A DNA stretch of 64,000 nt from Atopsyche davidsoni (Eukaryota > Arthropoda > Insecta > Trichoptera > Hydrobiosidae): the NCBI GenBank assembly GCA_022113835.1, contig JAILWY010000024.1, forward strand, positions 3,042,501 to 3,106,500, read 5' to 3'. Made by a program: the position numbers and the translations under genes. A model generated the notes under the pieces. That model made no database searches. It saw only the letters and a program-made list of their open reading frames with translations, and was not told where the DNA came from. Within the stretch, counting starts at the first letter, position 1. Every line of letters starts with the position of its first letter. Of the stretch, positions 25,166 through 36,360 are shown in pieces.

Positions 25166-27692
25166 CTACTCGTCCTTGGCGATGTCTCCCTTTCCTCCTC
25201 GGATTCTGCCAGTTCTGCGGGCGGCGATGAGACCGATCTTGCGACCGGCGGAGGTTCCTCTCTTCACGGTGGAAGCCTTACCTGTGAATCACAAATTAAC
25301 AATTTTTAGTCAAATGCAATTACTAAGTTCTATCAACATATTTATTATATTTAGCCTGAATGAATCTATTTATGAATAAAGTTAATACTAAACTACACTT
25401 AAGTTTTTTTTTTAAACTATCAGAATTTTTTTTTTTTAAATAGAATTATTAAGATTTAGAGATATCAATATATCTGGGTATATATTACATATCATAATCA
25501 AGTAAGAAAAATTAAAAGAAACTGTCACTTTCAAAAGAAAAAGAGGTACATTTAAACTCGTAGATTACATTATTTTCTAGGACGCCAACTACGAGTTATC
25601 TCGTCCTTGTTTACTTGCCATTTTTGGCAAGATTTCTGAAAATTACCATGGCAGTCAATGTTAGAAGATTTTTGCAAACCTCAGTTGAAATAGTAAGTGT
25701 GTCAAAGATGTAATACTGTTTAATAACTAGATTGTGTATATATATTATAGATGCATGGTAAAAAAATTCTCAAATGATTTCAAAACCTTGGTCCATTTTT
25801 TATAAAAACATGGTTAATGCAAGTCACCTATAGGAAGAGTTTGATTTTGTAATTCATAAAAATTTTATAATCTTCTGGTACTGATTTTTTTAAGCCCATT
25901 AGTAAATAAAAACAGTGGATGCACTTACCAATGTGCTGGTGATTACCACCACCATGGGGATGCTCCACGGGGTTCATGGCCACACCACGCACCTTAGGCC
26001 AGCAGTTACGCTTAACCTTGTACTTGTGGTAAGCACGACCGGCCTTCAGCACGGGTTTGTCCACTCTGCCGCCTCCGGCGACGACGCCGACCATGGCGCG
26101 GTTGTTGGAGGGCATGACTTTCTTGGCTCCGGAGGGCAGCTTGATGCGAGTCTTGCGGGTGTCGGGGTTATGGGCGATGACAGTGGCGTAGTTTCCAGAC
26201 GCACGCGCCAGCCGGCCGCGGTCCCCGGTCTTCTCCTCCAGATTGCACACAATGGTTCCCTCAGGCATGGTTCCAACAGGCATCACATTGCCTGAAACCC
26301 AACAAAACCCACAATTAAAAAGATAATACATTATCTGATCAAACTTGTCGATTCCTATTACAGAAATTTCACAGAATCTGCATATACCAAGTGTAAAGCT
26401 AAAAATTACAGCCATAATAAAGTTTACCTTTATTATATGCTTATTATAATGAGGATTTATTTCATAGACCAAATGTGTATGCGACATCAACGTTCAACTT
26501 TTATTCTAAGCAGATTGAAGACATTGGTAACTGATATAATATAGATATTAATATTTTAATGAGACATATGAAACTGAAAAAATCACTTCAAGTATTATCA
26601 TACAGGTATTACAATACAGATTTTAAAAAAATATTAAATTATATATCAATCACCCACAGGTTTGGGCAATTGATATATGCTTTGAAATAGCAATGGGTAG
26701 TAACGAAACCATATAAGTTAAACTCACCGATTTGAAGGGTGGCCTTCTTGCCGCAGTACAAGAACTGTCCAGTGTACATGCCCTCGGGGGCAATGAAGAG
26801 CTCCTTACGGGTCTTGAACTTATAGGGGTCACGGAAGTGTACCACCGCCAGCGGGGCGCCCCTGCCAGGGTCGTGGATGATGTCCTACAATGCAATAGAG
26901 ACAGGGTTTTCAGTATTTACATCAGCACCGATGCATACCTACTTCATTCCTAGGTCATTGATTTAGAATTAAGGACATTTTTCAATGAGTTTCAAGTGCA
27001 GCGCTTAAAGTTTTCAATAAATATTGTTTAAGCTTGGGATCCAGGTCGTACAAATTTAACATGGTATCTACTCTTTTTTTAACTTTTGCTTAGTGAAAAG
27101 CTAGTGTTTCTCCAAATAATAAGTAGAGCTTTGTTGTGGTACCAAGTATCTTCTTTTATCTAAGGCCCTGCAATCTGAAGCAGTACCTAGAAGACCTATT
27201 AGGGCCTAAGTAGAGACTGTAGCCTTCTAACATTGTCAGATTTAAAAGGCACAACAAAAAGTCCTAAATTACATTTCATCAAAATAAACCACACTCGCTT
27301 GCTTTATATGTTATACACATAAGTGAATTGCACTAAAAGAATGCTATAACATAAATGAAATAAACTAAAGTGCTTAATTTTGGCCGATATAAAATAGAAA
27401 GGGATACAAACACTATTTTCCAAAAACATATTTTAGGTTAATGAACTATAGTAATTGTTTTCGATTTTTGGTGTCACACAGGCTATAAACAAACAAAAAA
27501 ATACTATGGTAATTATAGTAGAAATGGAATATTGTCAAAGGCAGTTATTCTAACCTTTACGACACCCTTGATGTATCCATGACGTTCAGCAAAGTCAAGG
27601 GAACGAAGCTTGGGTGCTCCTTTCCTCTTCTTTGTGTGGGCTACGAACACGGAGCCCGCGCCTTTACGCTGCGCACGAATTACACGTCCCAT
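25166..27692 (-). CDS. RpL8: Ribosomal protein L8 (uL2), four coding exons
   Basis: Exons on the minus strand: 27692-27555, 26884-26728, 26291-25929, 25281-25166; together 774 nt, 257 residues, the normal length for animal RPL8. It starts [16 protein letters not shown] and contains [39 protein letters not shown], the universally conserved [16 protein letters not shown] loop, and the tail [20 protein letters not shown]. The conserved histidine in that loop lies near the peptidyl transferase centre of the 60S subunit. All donors and acceptors are GT-AG and phases match. It is convergent with Dzip1, with about 1.1 kb between stop codons. A poly(A) signal (TTTATT on the plus strand) is at 25118-25123. 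Introns of 343-670 bases show no obvious snoRNA. Confidence 0.97.
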
Positions 27693-27704
27693 GATGTATC
27701 ACTT

Positions 27705-27973
27705 ACTGTAAATAAAAAGAACCAACTTAACTACAAGTAGCATAAACGTGTACCAAGAAGACACATCGGGGGGCACGATTTCCCGCTGTCACTAACAAGA
27801 TATGTAATAGTTTTGAAGTGAAATTATTATTGAAATCTGCTGCCCCGACAAGTTTTCAATACATATTTCATGAAACAAAATACAGATGAATCGTATTTAT
27901 TGAGATATTATAGGATTTTTATCACACGAAACAAACGGACGTACCGTGATGACCAGAGACAAAACTAAAAGAG
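27705..27973 (-). promoter_or_regulatory. RpL8 leader exon, TOP-like start and 5'-UTR intron
   Basis: A TTTATTTACAG acceptor ends at 27706, so the coding exon begins in the leader at 27705. A short upstream exon ends at 27945 with donor CACG/GTACGT and begins near 27973 with a CTCTTTT pyrimidine run, resembling the 5' terminal oligopyrimidine tract of ribosomal protein mRNAs. The exact transcription start is inferred. Confidence 0.6.
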
Positions 27974-29396
27974 AACAATAGACAAACTGTATATTTGACA
28001 TTCGTAATGAGCATAGACAGCAAATATATTTTTAATGGATTTTCTGTAAGCGTACTTTGTATTAATAATTATGAATGTCCCCAAACTATGAAACCCCAAG
28101 ATTGTTTTTTTTTTTTTGTCAAACATTCTAAGAATCAAAATTGATTTTTTTTTAAATGAGTAATATATGATACCAATATATTTCCTGTTGAACAACTATT
28201 TTCAATGACAAATGGCTTATTAAAATATTTCTTTTTTAGTTATAAAAATAACAGATAAAACAATGTTTTATTAAAAAAAATTCACATTCTCAATTGCGAG
28301 TAGCTTGCTGATTTTATTAAATTTATTATAAGCATGTAAGAATAAAATTAATAAGACTAATTTATAAACTGCTCAAACATTTTGATGCCTTCCTATTGTG
28401 GTCGCATTTCTTAAACTGCACCATGTGAGCTAGTGTCCCAAAATAATATAAAAAAAACAATTCAAGGTATTTTACTAAGTAAAATAAAACAAACATCTTT
28501 AACAAAAGAATTTTATTAATGGAGATTCTTTGGCTCAATATTTAGAAATTTTGTACAGATGAAAAGGATAATATCATTTATACCATGCTAGCTGCCTGGA
28601 ATAAGAAGGTAATACATATTATATAATTATATAGATATCAGCGACATTTTGGCAAGGAAAAGGCACATGTATGGCATAGCAATGTAGTAAATCTGACGCA
28701 GATCTTGATTAGAACATTCTACATAAGTCAACATATAGTGCAATTCATACAAGTTAAAAATTACTGCATATTGCTATATTGTAAAAAATATATTCAATAA
28801 TTAGTTTATGTATAATTTCTACATATCATTTGACATGATGGAAAAAAATCTTAACATTATTTGTTCAGTGTTATCTTGTATAGCACAAGTATAATATAAT
28901 AACAAAAAAAATAATACTTATTATTTGCTTCATCAATTATTATTTATACATTCATGTTGGAAGGAGAGAATCAATTTCAGGTGACCAAAAGATGGGCTGT
29001 AACAATTTATCAACAGATAAAACAATTGTTATTTTAATATATATACTTTGAGTATGGCTGCAACCAAACTGACTTCGGACATATCATCTGTAACTCCCTC
29101 TCGATTCTATCAGAGGATCCTGGGCATGCCTTGATTTTTAGAAACCCTACTCAGATGATTAACTAAACGATTTTGATAGTTCTCAGTCACAATTATTGAT
29201 TCTACTAGGTATACTATCAATACTGTTAAAATATCCTATTTTAATAATAAGCTAGATTGATTTGTTGCATATCAGAAACTACCACTTGAGGGTATCATGA
29301 CCCACTTTAGCACAGTAATACAATTCTGGTTTTATGCTTACATCTATTTGAAGGGTTCAGAAAATAAGAGCGAGCATTTTGACAAAAAAAAATTCT

Positions 29397-30667
29397 TTAT
29401 AATTTTTCTAGTAGCTTTGGTTCATGTTTTGTTTGATTAGTTTTCCAAGATAAATAAGTATTCCAAAATACAGCAACAGTCTGCGCAACTAGCACTTGAT
29501 TATGCAAAGGTACAAAGTAAAAATTTGTCAGCTGCACCCAGGGCCAAACATAGTAATTTGTTCGCAACACATCTAAGTAATCTCTCTTGAGGTCAGCTTT
29601 GACAGTGTCCACGCTGTGACCTTGTAGAAGATTGATGGAGCTTATTAAGACGATGATGAAGGATGGAGCGAAGAGAAGCTGATCTGCAAGGACCTTCTTG
29701 ACTGCTACAGTCTTCCCGGATGATCCGATGTACTTGTTGAGGACTCCGTACCAGATTCGCAGCGCTGGACCCTGAATAAAATAATAGATACAACTTTGAA
29801 AATTTAATTAGATGGCAACAACATAAAATATATTAAATAATTAAGTCTAATTTCATCAATTTAAAAAATCTATTATTTATAAGATGAATACGGGTTTTTC
29901 ACTTTATATTTATTAAAAAAACGTTCAGTTAGAAAAACTAACATTACGATTATTGTAAAAAAATTAAATAATTGGCAATAAAATTCTAATTTCCTTACCT
30001 ATAATATATATAATGCACAAATTACAACAAATGCTTCTCTGGCACAGCATCAGTAATAATGAAAAAGCATACATATCAACTGACAATTCAAATAAATTAT
30101 ATTAATCTTTATAACAACATTCGGTAGATAAATTTTTGATAAGTATGTAATAAATTATAGATTAGTGTGTTGGTTTTTATTTGTCAAGAGCTTTGTTTAC
30201 ATAACATAATTATCTAACTTATCTTATACATAGCACAAGCAAAAATGTCTAAATTAAAATGCGCCTGTTGAATTAAGCTAACATTGAATACATTAAAAAT
30301 AAAAATAAATTAACACAAAATAAAAACCTTATATAGATACAAGGAAAAAAGTAAACGCACGTGTCAAGTTATTTTCCAAAAATAAGATAGTCTTTGAGAC
30401 CTGAAATAATTTTATTGTCCAAATACGGTTATTCCGTCATGTAAATGTATTATATCATTCATTTAATTTAATACTCACAGCTAAGCACACTCCTATCGAA
30501 GTGAATCGTACGGTTCTATTCCATTCGATGCTTTTAATAGATTTCTTCTCGACGAAAGTTTGCGACACTACATCACCAAGCCCCATAAGAAGTCCCGTCT
30601 GCAAAGATGTCACCAGCACCGGTTGGGTTTGAATAATACTTTTGTAAAACTTGATTAAGCAGGCCAT
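29397..30667 (-). CDS. Mpv17: Mpv17 inner mitochondrial membrane protein, two coding exons
   Basis: Exon 1 is 30667-30479 (63 codons, donor GCT/GTGAGT). Exon 2 is 29771-29397 (acceptor TTTATTCAG), phase 0, 187 residues in all against 176 in mammals. It carries family signatures: a PVLVTSLQTGLLMGLGDVVSQ stretch, GPALRIWYGVLNKYI, then KRDYLDVLRTNYYVWPWVQL and NFYFVPLHNQVLV ending in WNTYLSWK. The W-P-..-Q-..NF..VP segment is the PMP22/Mpv17 hallmark; four hydrophobic segments are expected. Mpv17 resides in the inner mitochondrial membrane, and its loss causes mtDNA depletion in mammals. The tail after SWK (TNQTKHEPKLLEKL) is longer than in vertebrates. A likely poly(A) signal (TTTATT at 28512-28517) implies a 3'-UTR of about 0.9 kb. 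Divergent from Csp. PXMP2-type paralogues are less similar. Confidence 0.92.
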
Positions 30668-33003
30668 CGTTCAAACGAGTTCGCACTCGAAGCGACTGCA
30701 AACGTATGTATACACTAATATATGTTTTAATAATTCTTGCTGAATCGCGTCATTTGCGTATCTGCATAGCTCACATGTTTAAAAATACAAACTGCACCGG
30801 CATTGCTGCCAGTATTCAAAGTGGAAACGTTTTTGACGTTTCGTTGAATGTTGCAACTTGTAAGGCGAAAGTTATTACAAAGTTGCTATTACTAAAAATA
30901 AAATTATTGATTTGATTAATAGATAATCTCAACATGCTAACATCTGATTAACCAGATTATATATGAGTAAAGTTCTAACCTATCAGAGAGTAATATACTT
31001 ATTGCATCTTTTTAATTGTTTTTTTTTATCAGATTAAAAAAATACATATAGTTATGTATATAACATTAATAAATAAGCAATCGTAATAGTTATTTTAAAA
31101 GCTGTTGTCTAATTAAACTGATATCAAACTATTTTTTTTTATAACTACTGTAATTACATCAGTATTATTTTAAAATAATACAAAATATATTTGGGAATGG
31201 AATTCAAGTTTTATTTGTCATTACTTAAATTTTACTTTACTGGTATGATTTTAAAGAATTTATAAATAAAATATTAGGAGACGAAATTTTTTTATTTATA
31301 TACTTGTATTTTTTAATTGTATTTAGAAAAAATAAAACCAATAACAAGAAAAAAAGAAAACAAGTGAGACTGCAAAGTAAAAAAGCAAGTTTATATAATT
31401 TTATAAAGCAATGATCATAATTGATTTATTAAGCTCGTTTCTGACGTATGAAAACATTTCAATTATTTTAGTAATGAAGACATTTATATTCTTACATCGT
31501 AATAAAAATATACCGTAAACCACCGAAATGAAATTGAATAGCTGCAGTGAAAAATTAATTGAAATCAATACTCAGGTCTCGATTCCAACACATATAAAAT
31601 ATGTAACTATCTGAACTATATTTGCAGTTTCAATAAATCTAAAAATAATTGATAATTATATGAAACATTTAAATAACAATATTTAAAGTTTAATTGAAAG
31701 AATATCTGGGTACTATTTATAATAAAAATATAAGCTTTGGAGCTATGTGTTTTTCCGACATTTGTAGCAGCTTGGGTTTGTGGCGAGCTTCACTTCGTAT
31801 TAATTTGACTCGAGCTAGTAATGACCCTAACGATAATAATATCGACTAAATATATTTTCTAAAAATATCGATAAGATAAGATCACACTCAACATAAATTA
31901 TTTAGTTTTAATCCACGCATATTAGATTATTATAAATAATTAATTATAAGATACTTTTGATAACTTGTTAAGTTATTAACTTGATAAGTGTTTTTTCCTT
32001 GTTATTAACTTTATTTTGATCAATGTCAAGAAAATAATCTTTATTTAAAGAAAACAAATATTTTGAATGATTTTTCATTTTGTTTTATGAGACTGGTTTT
32101 GGCAACTTTTAATATTGTCATTTTTAAATACTGTTTAAAAATGTTATTATAGAAAGTGGGTGAATTAGTCAAAAACAGAATAAAAATGTAGAAAATCACC
32201 AAATATATTGATTTTATTATTTTGGAAACTTAATTATTTTTATAGATATAACTTTTTTTATAATTTACGCCAGCAGGATACTTACACTACTTACATAAAT
32301 ATTTTACATGGTTTACAATAATGATATAATAAATCACTACGATTGAGTTATAAGCCCTAAAATTTTTTTAAAAACTTTTACCCATATTAAGTGCAAGTTA
32401 ATTGTATTAGATTGAATTTTTTACGTTAGAGAGCTTTTAACCCAGCAGCCGGTTAACATCAACGGATATCATGGCGAGTTTTAGCTGTTTAGAAACATTA
32501 TTTTCAATATTTAAAACAATGAGGTAACACGACCCAAACACAAAACCCAACTCTTTTATTTAAAACATAATTCCTTATTACTAATAATACGACTGTTGGA
32601 TCGATGCGATGAAAAAGATTTTTTTGTTGATTTCATAAAATTTGGTATACAGCGTTTTATTTGTCATTTTATAAATGGTTTTTGGTGAGGCCAATTCTGA
32701 TTTGATCGGAAAATAGCCTTTATAGGATCACCAGAATAAAGCCTAGAAATAATAAACTAAAGCGTTTTAAATTTTGTTTTGATAAAATGTCGGCAAAACG
32801 ATATAATTTTGATTTGAAAAATAGGATGACGGCACCGATATATATTCGAAAAAATATCGAAACTCGTTTATATCGAGAAAACACAACCTCACTAGCCAGC
32901 AGTTGTCTCGCCTTTTCCCAGTGCTCTGTGTCATCGTTGATCGTTACGCCCGCGACCGATACCATATTTTTCTCGCATTTTCACGTCCAGCTAGACCGCA
33001 GAG
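30668..33003. other. Divergent intergenic region Mpv17/Csp
   Basis: A+T-rich with no supported exon. GC-rich sequence from about 32880 is the likely Csp leader and promoter. Confidence 0.55.
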
Positions 33004-33612
33004 ATGGACCGGCGGAAACTATCCACCGCGGGGGACAGCCTCTACCAGATTCTGGCGCTCCCCAAGACAGCGAACCAGGACGACGTCAAAAAAACCTACA
33101 GGAAGCTGGCACTGAAATTCCACCCGGACAAGAACCCAAATAACCCGGAGGCGGCCGAGAAATTCAAGGATATAAACAGAGCTCACACGATCCTGAGCGA
33201 TCCCACAAAGCGTAACATATACGATAACTACGGATCTCTCGGATTGTACATCGCAGAGCAATTCGGAGAAGAGAATGTTAACGCGTACTTCGTAGTCACT
33301 TCTACATGGTGCAAGGCGCTGTTTGTGTGCTGCGGCATCGTGACGTGCTGCTATTTCTGCTGCTGCTTGTGCTGTTGCTTTAACTGCTGTTGCGGGAAGT
33401 GCAAGCCTCGCACTCCCGAGGACTCCGGAGACTATCACACGCTGGAGCGGGACGATTCTGACGGCGTCGCGGTGACGGCGCAGCCTGGAGCTGAGCCGCG
33501 GCCGCAGCCGGTGCCTCTGGCCATGCCCGCCCCCGCGCCCATGACCGGTGCCTCCGTGAGCACTGAGAGCACGAGCCTCAACACAGGTGGAGTCAATTAC
33601 GGCATTCATTAA
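33004..33612 (+). CDS. Csp: Cysteine string protein (DNAJC5 type), single coding exon
   Basis: It encodes 202 residues, close to vertebrate DNAJC5 (198). The N-terminal [15 protein letters not shown] leads into a J domain with the Hsc70-stimulating HPD (in [10 protein letters not shown]). The linker [19 protein letters not shown] is strongly conserved. The cysteine string from about residue 105 has 14 cysteines in about 25 residues ([17 protein letters not shown]), normally palmitoylated to anchor the protein to synaptic vesicles. There it chaperones SNARE proteins with Hsc70. The Pro/Ala/Ser tail ends [28 protein letters not shown] acceptor-like sequence lies just before the ATG, so the leader is probably spliced. 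The whole ORF has no intron. AATAAA at 34089-34094 is a candidate poly(A) signal. No disabling changes were seen. Confidence 0.95.
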   Translation: MDRRKLSTAGDSLYQILALPKTANQDDVKKTYRKLALKFHPDKNPNNPEAAEKFKDINRAHTILSDPTKRNIYDNYGSLGLYIAEQFGEENVNAYFVVTSTWCKALFVCCGIVTCCYFCCCLCCCFNCCCGKCKPRTPEDSGDYHTLERDDSDGVAVTAQPGAEPRPQPVPLAMPAPAPMTGASVSTESTSLNTGGVNYGIH

Positions 33613-34157
33613 CCGCCGGGTCCTTGTAGTACATCTCCAACTTGAAAGACTTTTTACCGAGTGTCGTGTTGTGCTAGCTTCCCCCTCCTGTTGATTGCTA
33701 AGAAGTGCACCTCTGAAACAATTCTCTCGATGCAAAACCTTAATTTTGTAGTTTGTAGGTGCATGCTAATGCGGCCTTTAGCTACACTATCTGTCAACAG
33801 ATCCATAATCAAAGCATTTGGATATTACATTATTGCTTCAATTTGAAAACCAATATTATTACATATTAGATTATTTAATTATCCATTTCTCACAAATAAT
33901 ATAAATTAAAAATTTGACTTTTAAATACCTAAAACCTGTATTTTTGCAAATGGCTGACGCGAATGTCATCATTAAAGAAGTATTGTATTGATTAATTAAA
34001 TTTCAAATTGAAGAAATCAGTTGTGTCTAGGTGCTTCACAGCTTCTTTGTTCTGTGGCCGATTTCCTGAAGTATCTTTCAGTTTTAAAAATAAACAAGGT
34101 CGCTTTATATAAGCTGCACACTAAAGGGAGATAAATATGTTGAGCTATGTTTTGCAG

Positions 34158-34303
34158 GAGACACGCTGGTAAGTCACGCCTTTTCCACTTTTCATCCGCA
34201 GAACACGGCCAACCGTTTGTCTCTAGCCTCTTTCAGTTTTGAGGCCGATGGCATCGAGGGAATTTTTTTCGAGGGGACTTTTTATTTGGGTTATGTTAGT
34301 TGA
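34158..34303 (+). other. Open, acceptor-flanked segment downstream of Csp (possible alternative terminal exon)
   Basis: TGTTTTGCAG precedes a frame running from GDTLVSHAFSTFHP to a TGA at 34301, 48 codons open, containing ANRLSLASFSFEADGIEG. The frame is also open upstream to 34094. It would accept a phase-1 donor. No family is recognised. It may simply be Csp 3'-UTR. Confidence 0.2.
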
Positions 34304-34740
34304 AGTGAAGAGTTTGTGTTGCACTGTAATGGTATTACAAAGTAGGTAAGGCCATTCTATTGTTAATGCCAATGATATTTAATTCAGTTAATTATTCATG
34401 TCTTGTGCTATATATATATTATCAAATATAAAATATACATTCGTCTTTTACTAAGAACTTTAGCTTCGGTTATGCCCGGGTGATTCTTCCACACCCGGTT
34501 TAATTAATATAAATTATATTATAAAAAAAACCTTAATATTCACTTGTGGTTCCGTTCAAATTGTTATACCGTAAAGACTTGGTGCACTACAAGATGTTTA
34601 CACTTGCAAACATATTGAGTAGATTCTCAGCATGGGTTACCTGTGTAGGCTTTCTCATCACGCCCGTATTCGAGATGTGTCGATTACTCGATTCAACTGA
34701 CTAATATGGAAATACAATAAAATAAAATCATTTCATTCAG

Positions 34741-34971
34741 ACAAGGCAGAAGAAAAGTATACCATATGTTACGAACTGTGTGAATTCTATAATCAACTGA
34801 AAAATTACGCAGATGAGTTGAATGTGCCCTGTATGAGCATGGCTTTAAATAGTCCTTGCCTTAATAAGACGAATGCCTCTGTTAATGTTGAAGCATTTTT
34901 AGAAAATTGTCTTGGTGCATTCAGTCAAAGTGTTGTTAAAAAATTTGCTGTAAACTCAACAGCTTAGCTGC
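34741..34971 (+). other. Candidate terminal exon of an unrecognised gene or Csp isoform
   Basis: An ATTTCATTCAG acceptor is followed by about 75 open codons ending in TAG, beginning with a Lys-Ala-Glu-Glu-Lys stretch, then YTICYELCEFYNQLKNYADE and an NVEAFLENCLGAFSQSVVKK segment. In local A+T-rich DNA this length and composition look coding. It requires a phase-1 upstream donor, as found in the Csp tail at 33588. No start codon near the beginning and no recognised family. Confidence 0.3.
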
Positions 34972-35759
34972 GCGAAAAGTGATATCAGTATTTCATGTTT
35001 GTGTAAATTTCCAGTGTATCAAGTCCTATAGAATTCAATTGTTTATTATGATATTTTTAAGGTTAGGGACGAATCGGCGGATAAAGTAATTTAGCTAGGT
35101 GTGTTTAACGTTTTGGCAGTTTGAACTTTTGTCTTGATACAATGGTATGTAATTGCATATGCCAAGACTTTCTGATGATCTTCAATTTTGGATGAAGGTT
35201 TCTTCTCTAAAACTAGTGTGTTTTTTCAAAACCCTACATTTACGTTATAATATATTGGATATATTTAATCTAATAATTATTAACAGCCAGAATTACAGAT
35301 TAGATTCTTATCTAATTTTCAATCATTGAACAATTAGTTTTCATAGTCTACATTGTAATTATCTATAAAATTAATAGATTGCAATTCTGTTAGAAATATT
35401 TTAATCTACGCGCCAAAGTCCCCTCCTTTGAATATCGTTTTTATGAATGTTGTGGGAAAAATCTCTCGCGATTCAAGTATTTAAATTGTGGTTATTTTTG
35501 TAACGATGGCTTAGTAGCTCTCGTTTATTTTACATTTGTTTTTTTTTACGCACGGCTAACAAAAGAAATCTTTGAATATTGCAGCATAAACTTAAATAGC
35601 TTTTAATACCAGCTGTTACTCACTCAGTCTTATCTTTATTGTAATCGACAGTTTTGCAAAACATCCACATTTTTTTATGCCATTTTCCCAGTTTATCGAC
35701 ATAACTAGCTAATTACATTAAAATATTTTTTATGATAAAGCAGTTGTAGCTACGATAAT

Positions 35760-36360
35760 CAACATCCTCAGGTTGGCACGAGTGTCGCTGACATATTCTT
35801 GAACACAAGCGGGTATTTGACACGCACTGTATCTATCGGCATTCATTGTAAAAATAAAGTTTTAAGCTCATTGCGTCACAGCAATAGCACCTTGGGTGCC
35901 ATGGATATTCCTAACCGAAGTCAGCCTTACTATGAGATTCAGAGACTGGTGCTCGAAATGAGTGGATTCCAGGGGCTCACAATCCTCAAGGCGCGTTTGA
36001 TGGTTCTTTTTATACAATCGTAAAGCTCACACTTTATATGTACTGCACGATCTTTGAGTTTCATAGCTGACAAATCCATGTGGCAAATTTTCTGCATCCA
36101 GCTTGTACATGATGATGGCAATCTTCCATCAATATTTCACCCACACGGACTTGAAAATAAGTGCAGTCGTTGCATCCACAAAGCATTGAAACAAGATAAG
36201 ATCGGCATCATGGATATAATTGGCAATATTGCAATAAAGTGTAATTACTTCTGCAAACCGCCGCACCAAGGTCTCTCTACTTTACAATCATTTTCAAGTG
36301 CAGAGAAGTTTTCTCGCTACGTGGAACTCATGGAACGCAGTCCTTGGTACATTTAAAATC
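35760..36360 (+). other. GC-richer open island, function unknown
   Basis: Base composition rises sharply over the flanking DNA and long frames open on both strands: 100 codons on plus (36054-36356) and 60 on minus (36121-35939). No splice-supported exon or family could be assigned. It could be a decayed coding insertion, a conserved 3'-UTR element or an unrecognised exon. Confidence 0.2.

Noticed and set aside
25915..26295. 126-codon plus-strand frame over RpL8 exon 3
   Set aside because: Antisense of a fully conserved ribosomal protein exon.
27236..27285. Box C/D snoRNA candidate in an RpL8 intron
   Set aside because: TGATGA and CTGA are only about 45 bases apart with no terminal stem; too short for a C/D snoRNA.
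33019..33735. 238-codon minus-strand frame over Csp
   Set aside because: It is the antisense shadow of the GC-rich Csp exon; the plus frame has unmistakable J-domain and cysteine-string sequence.
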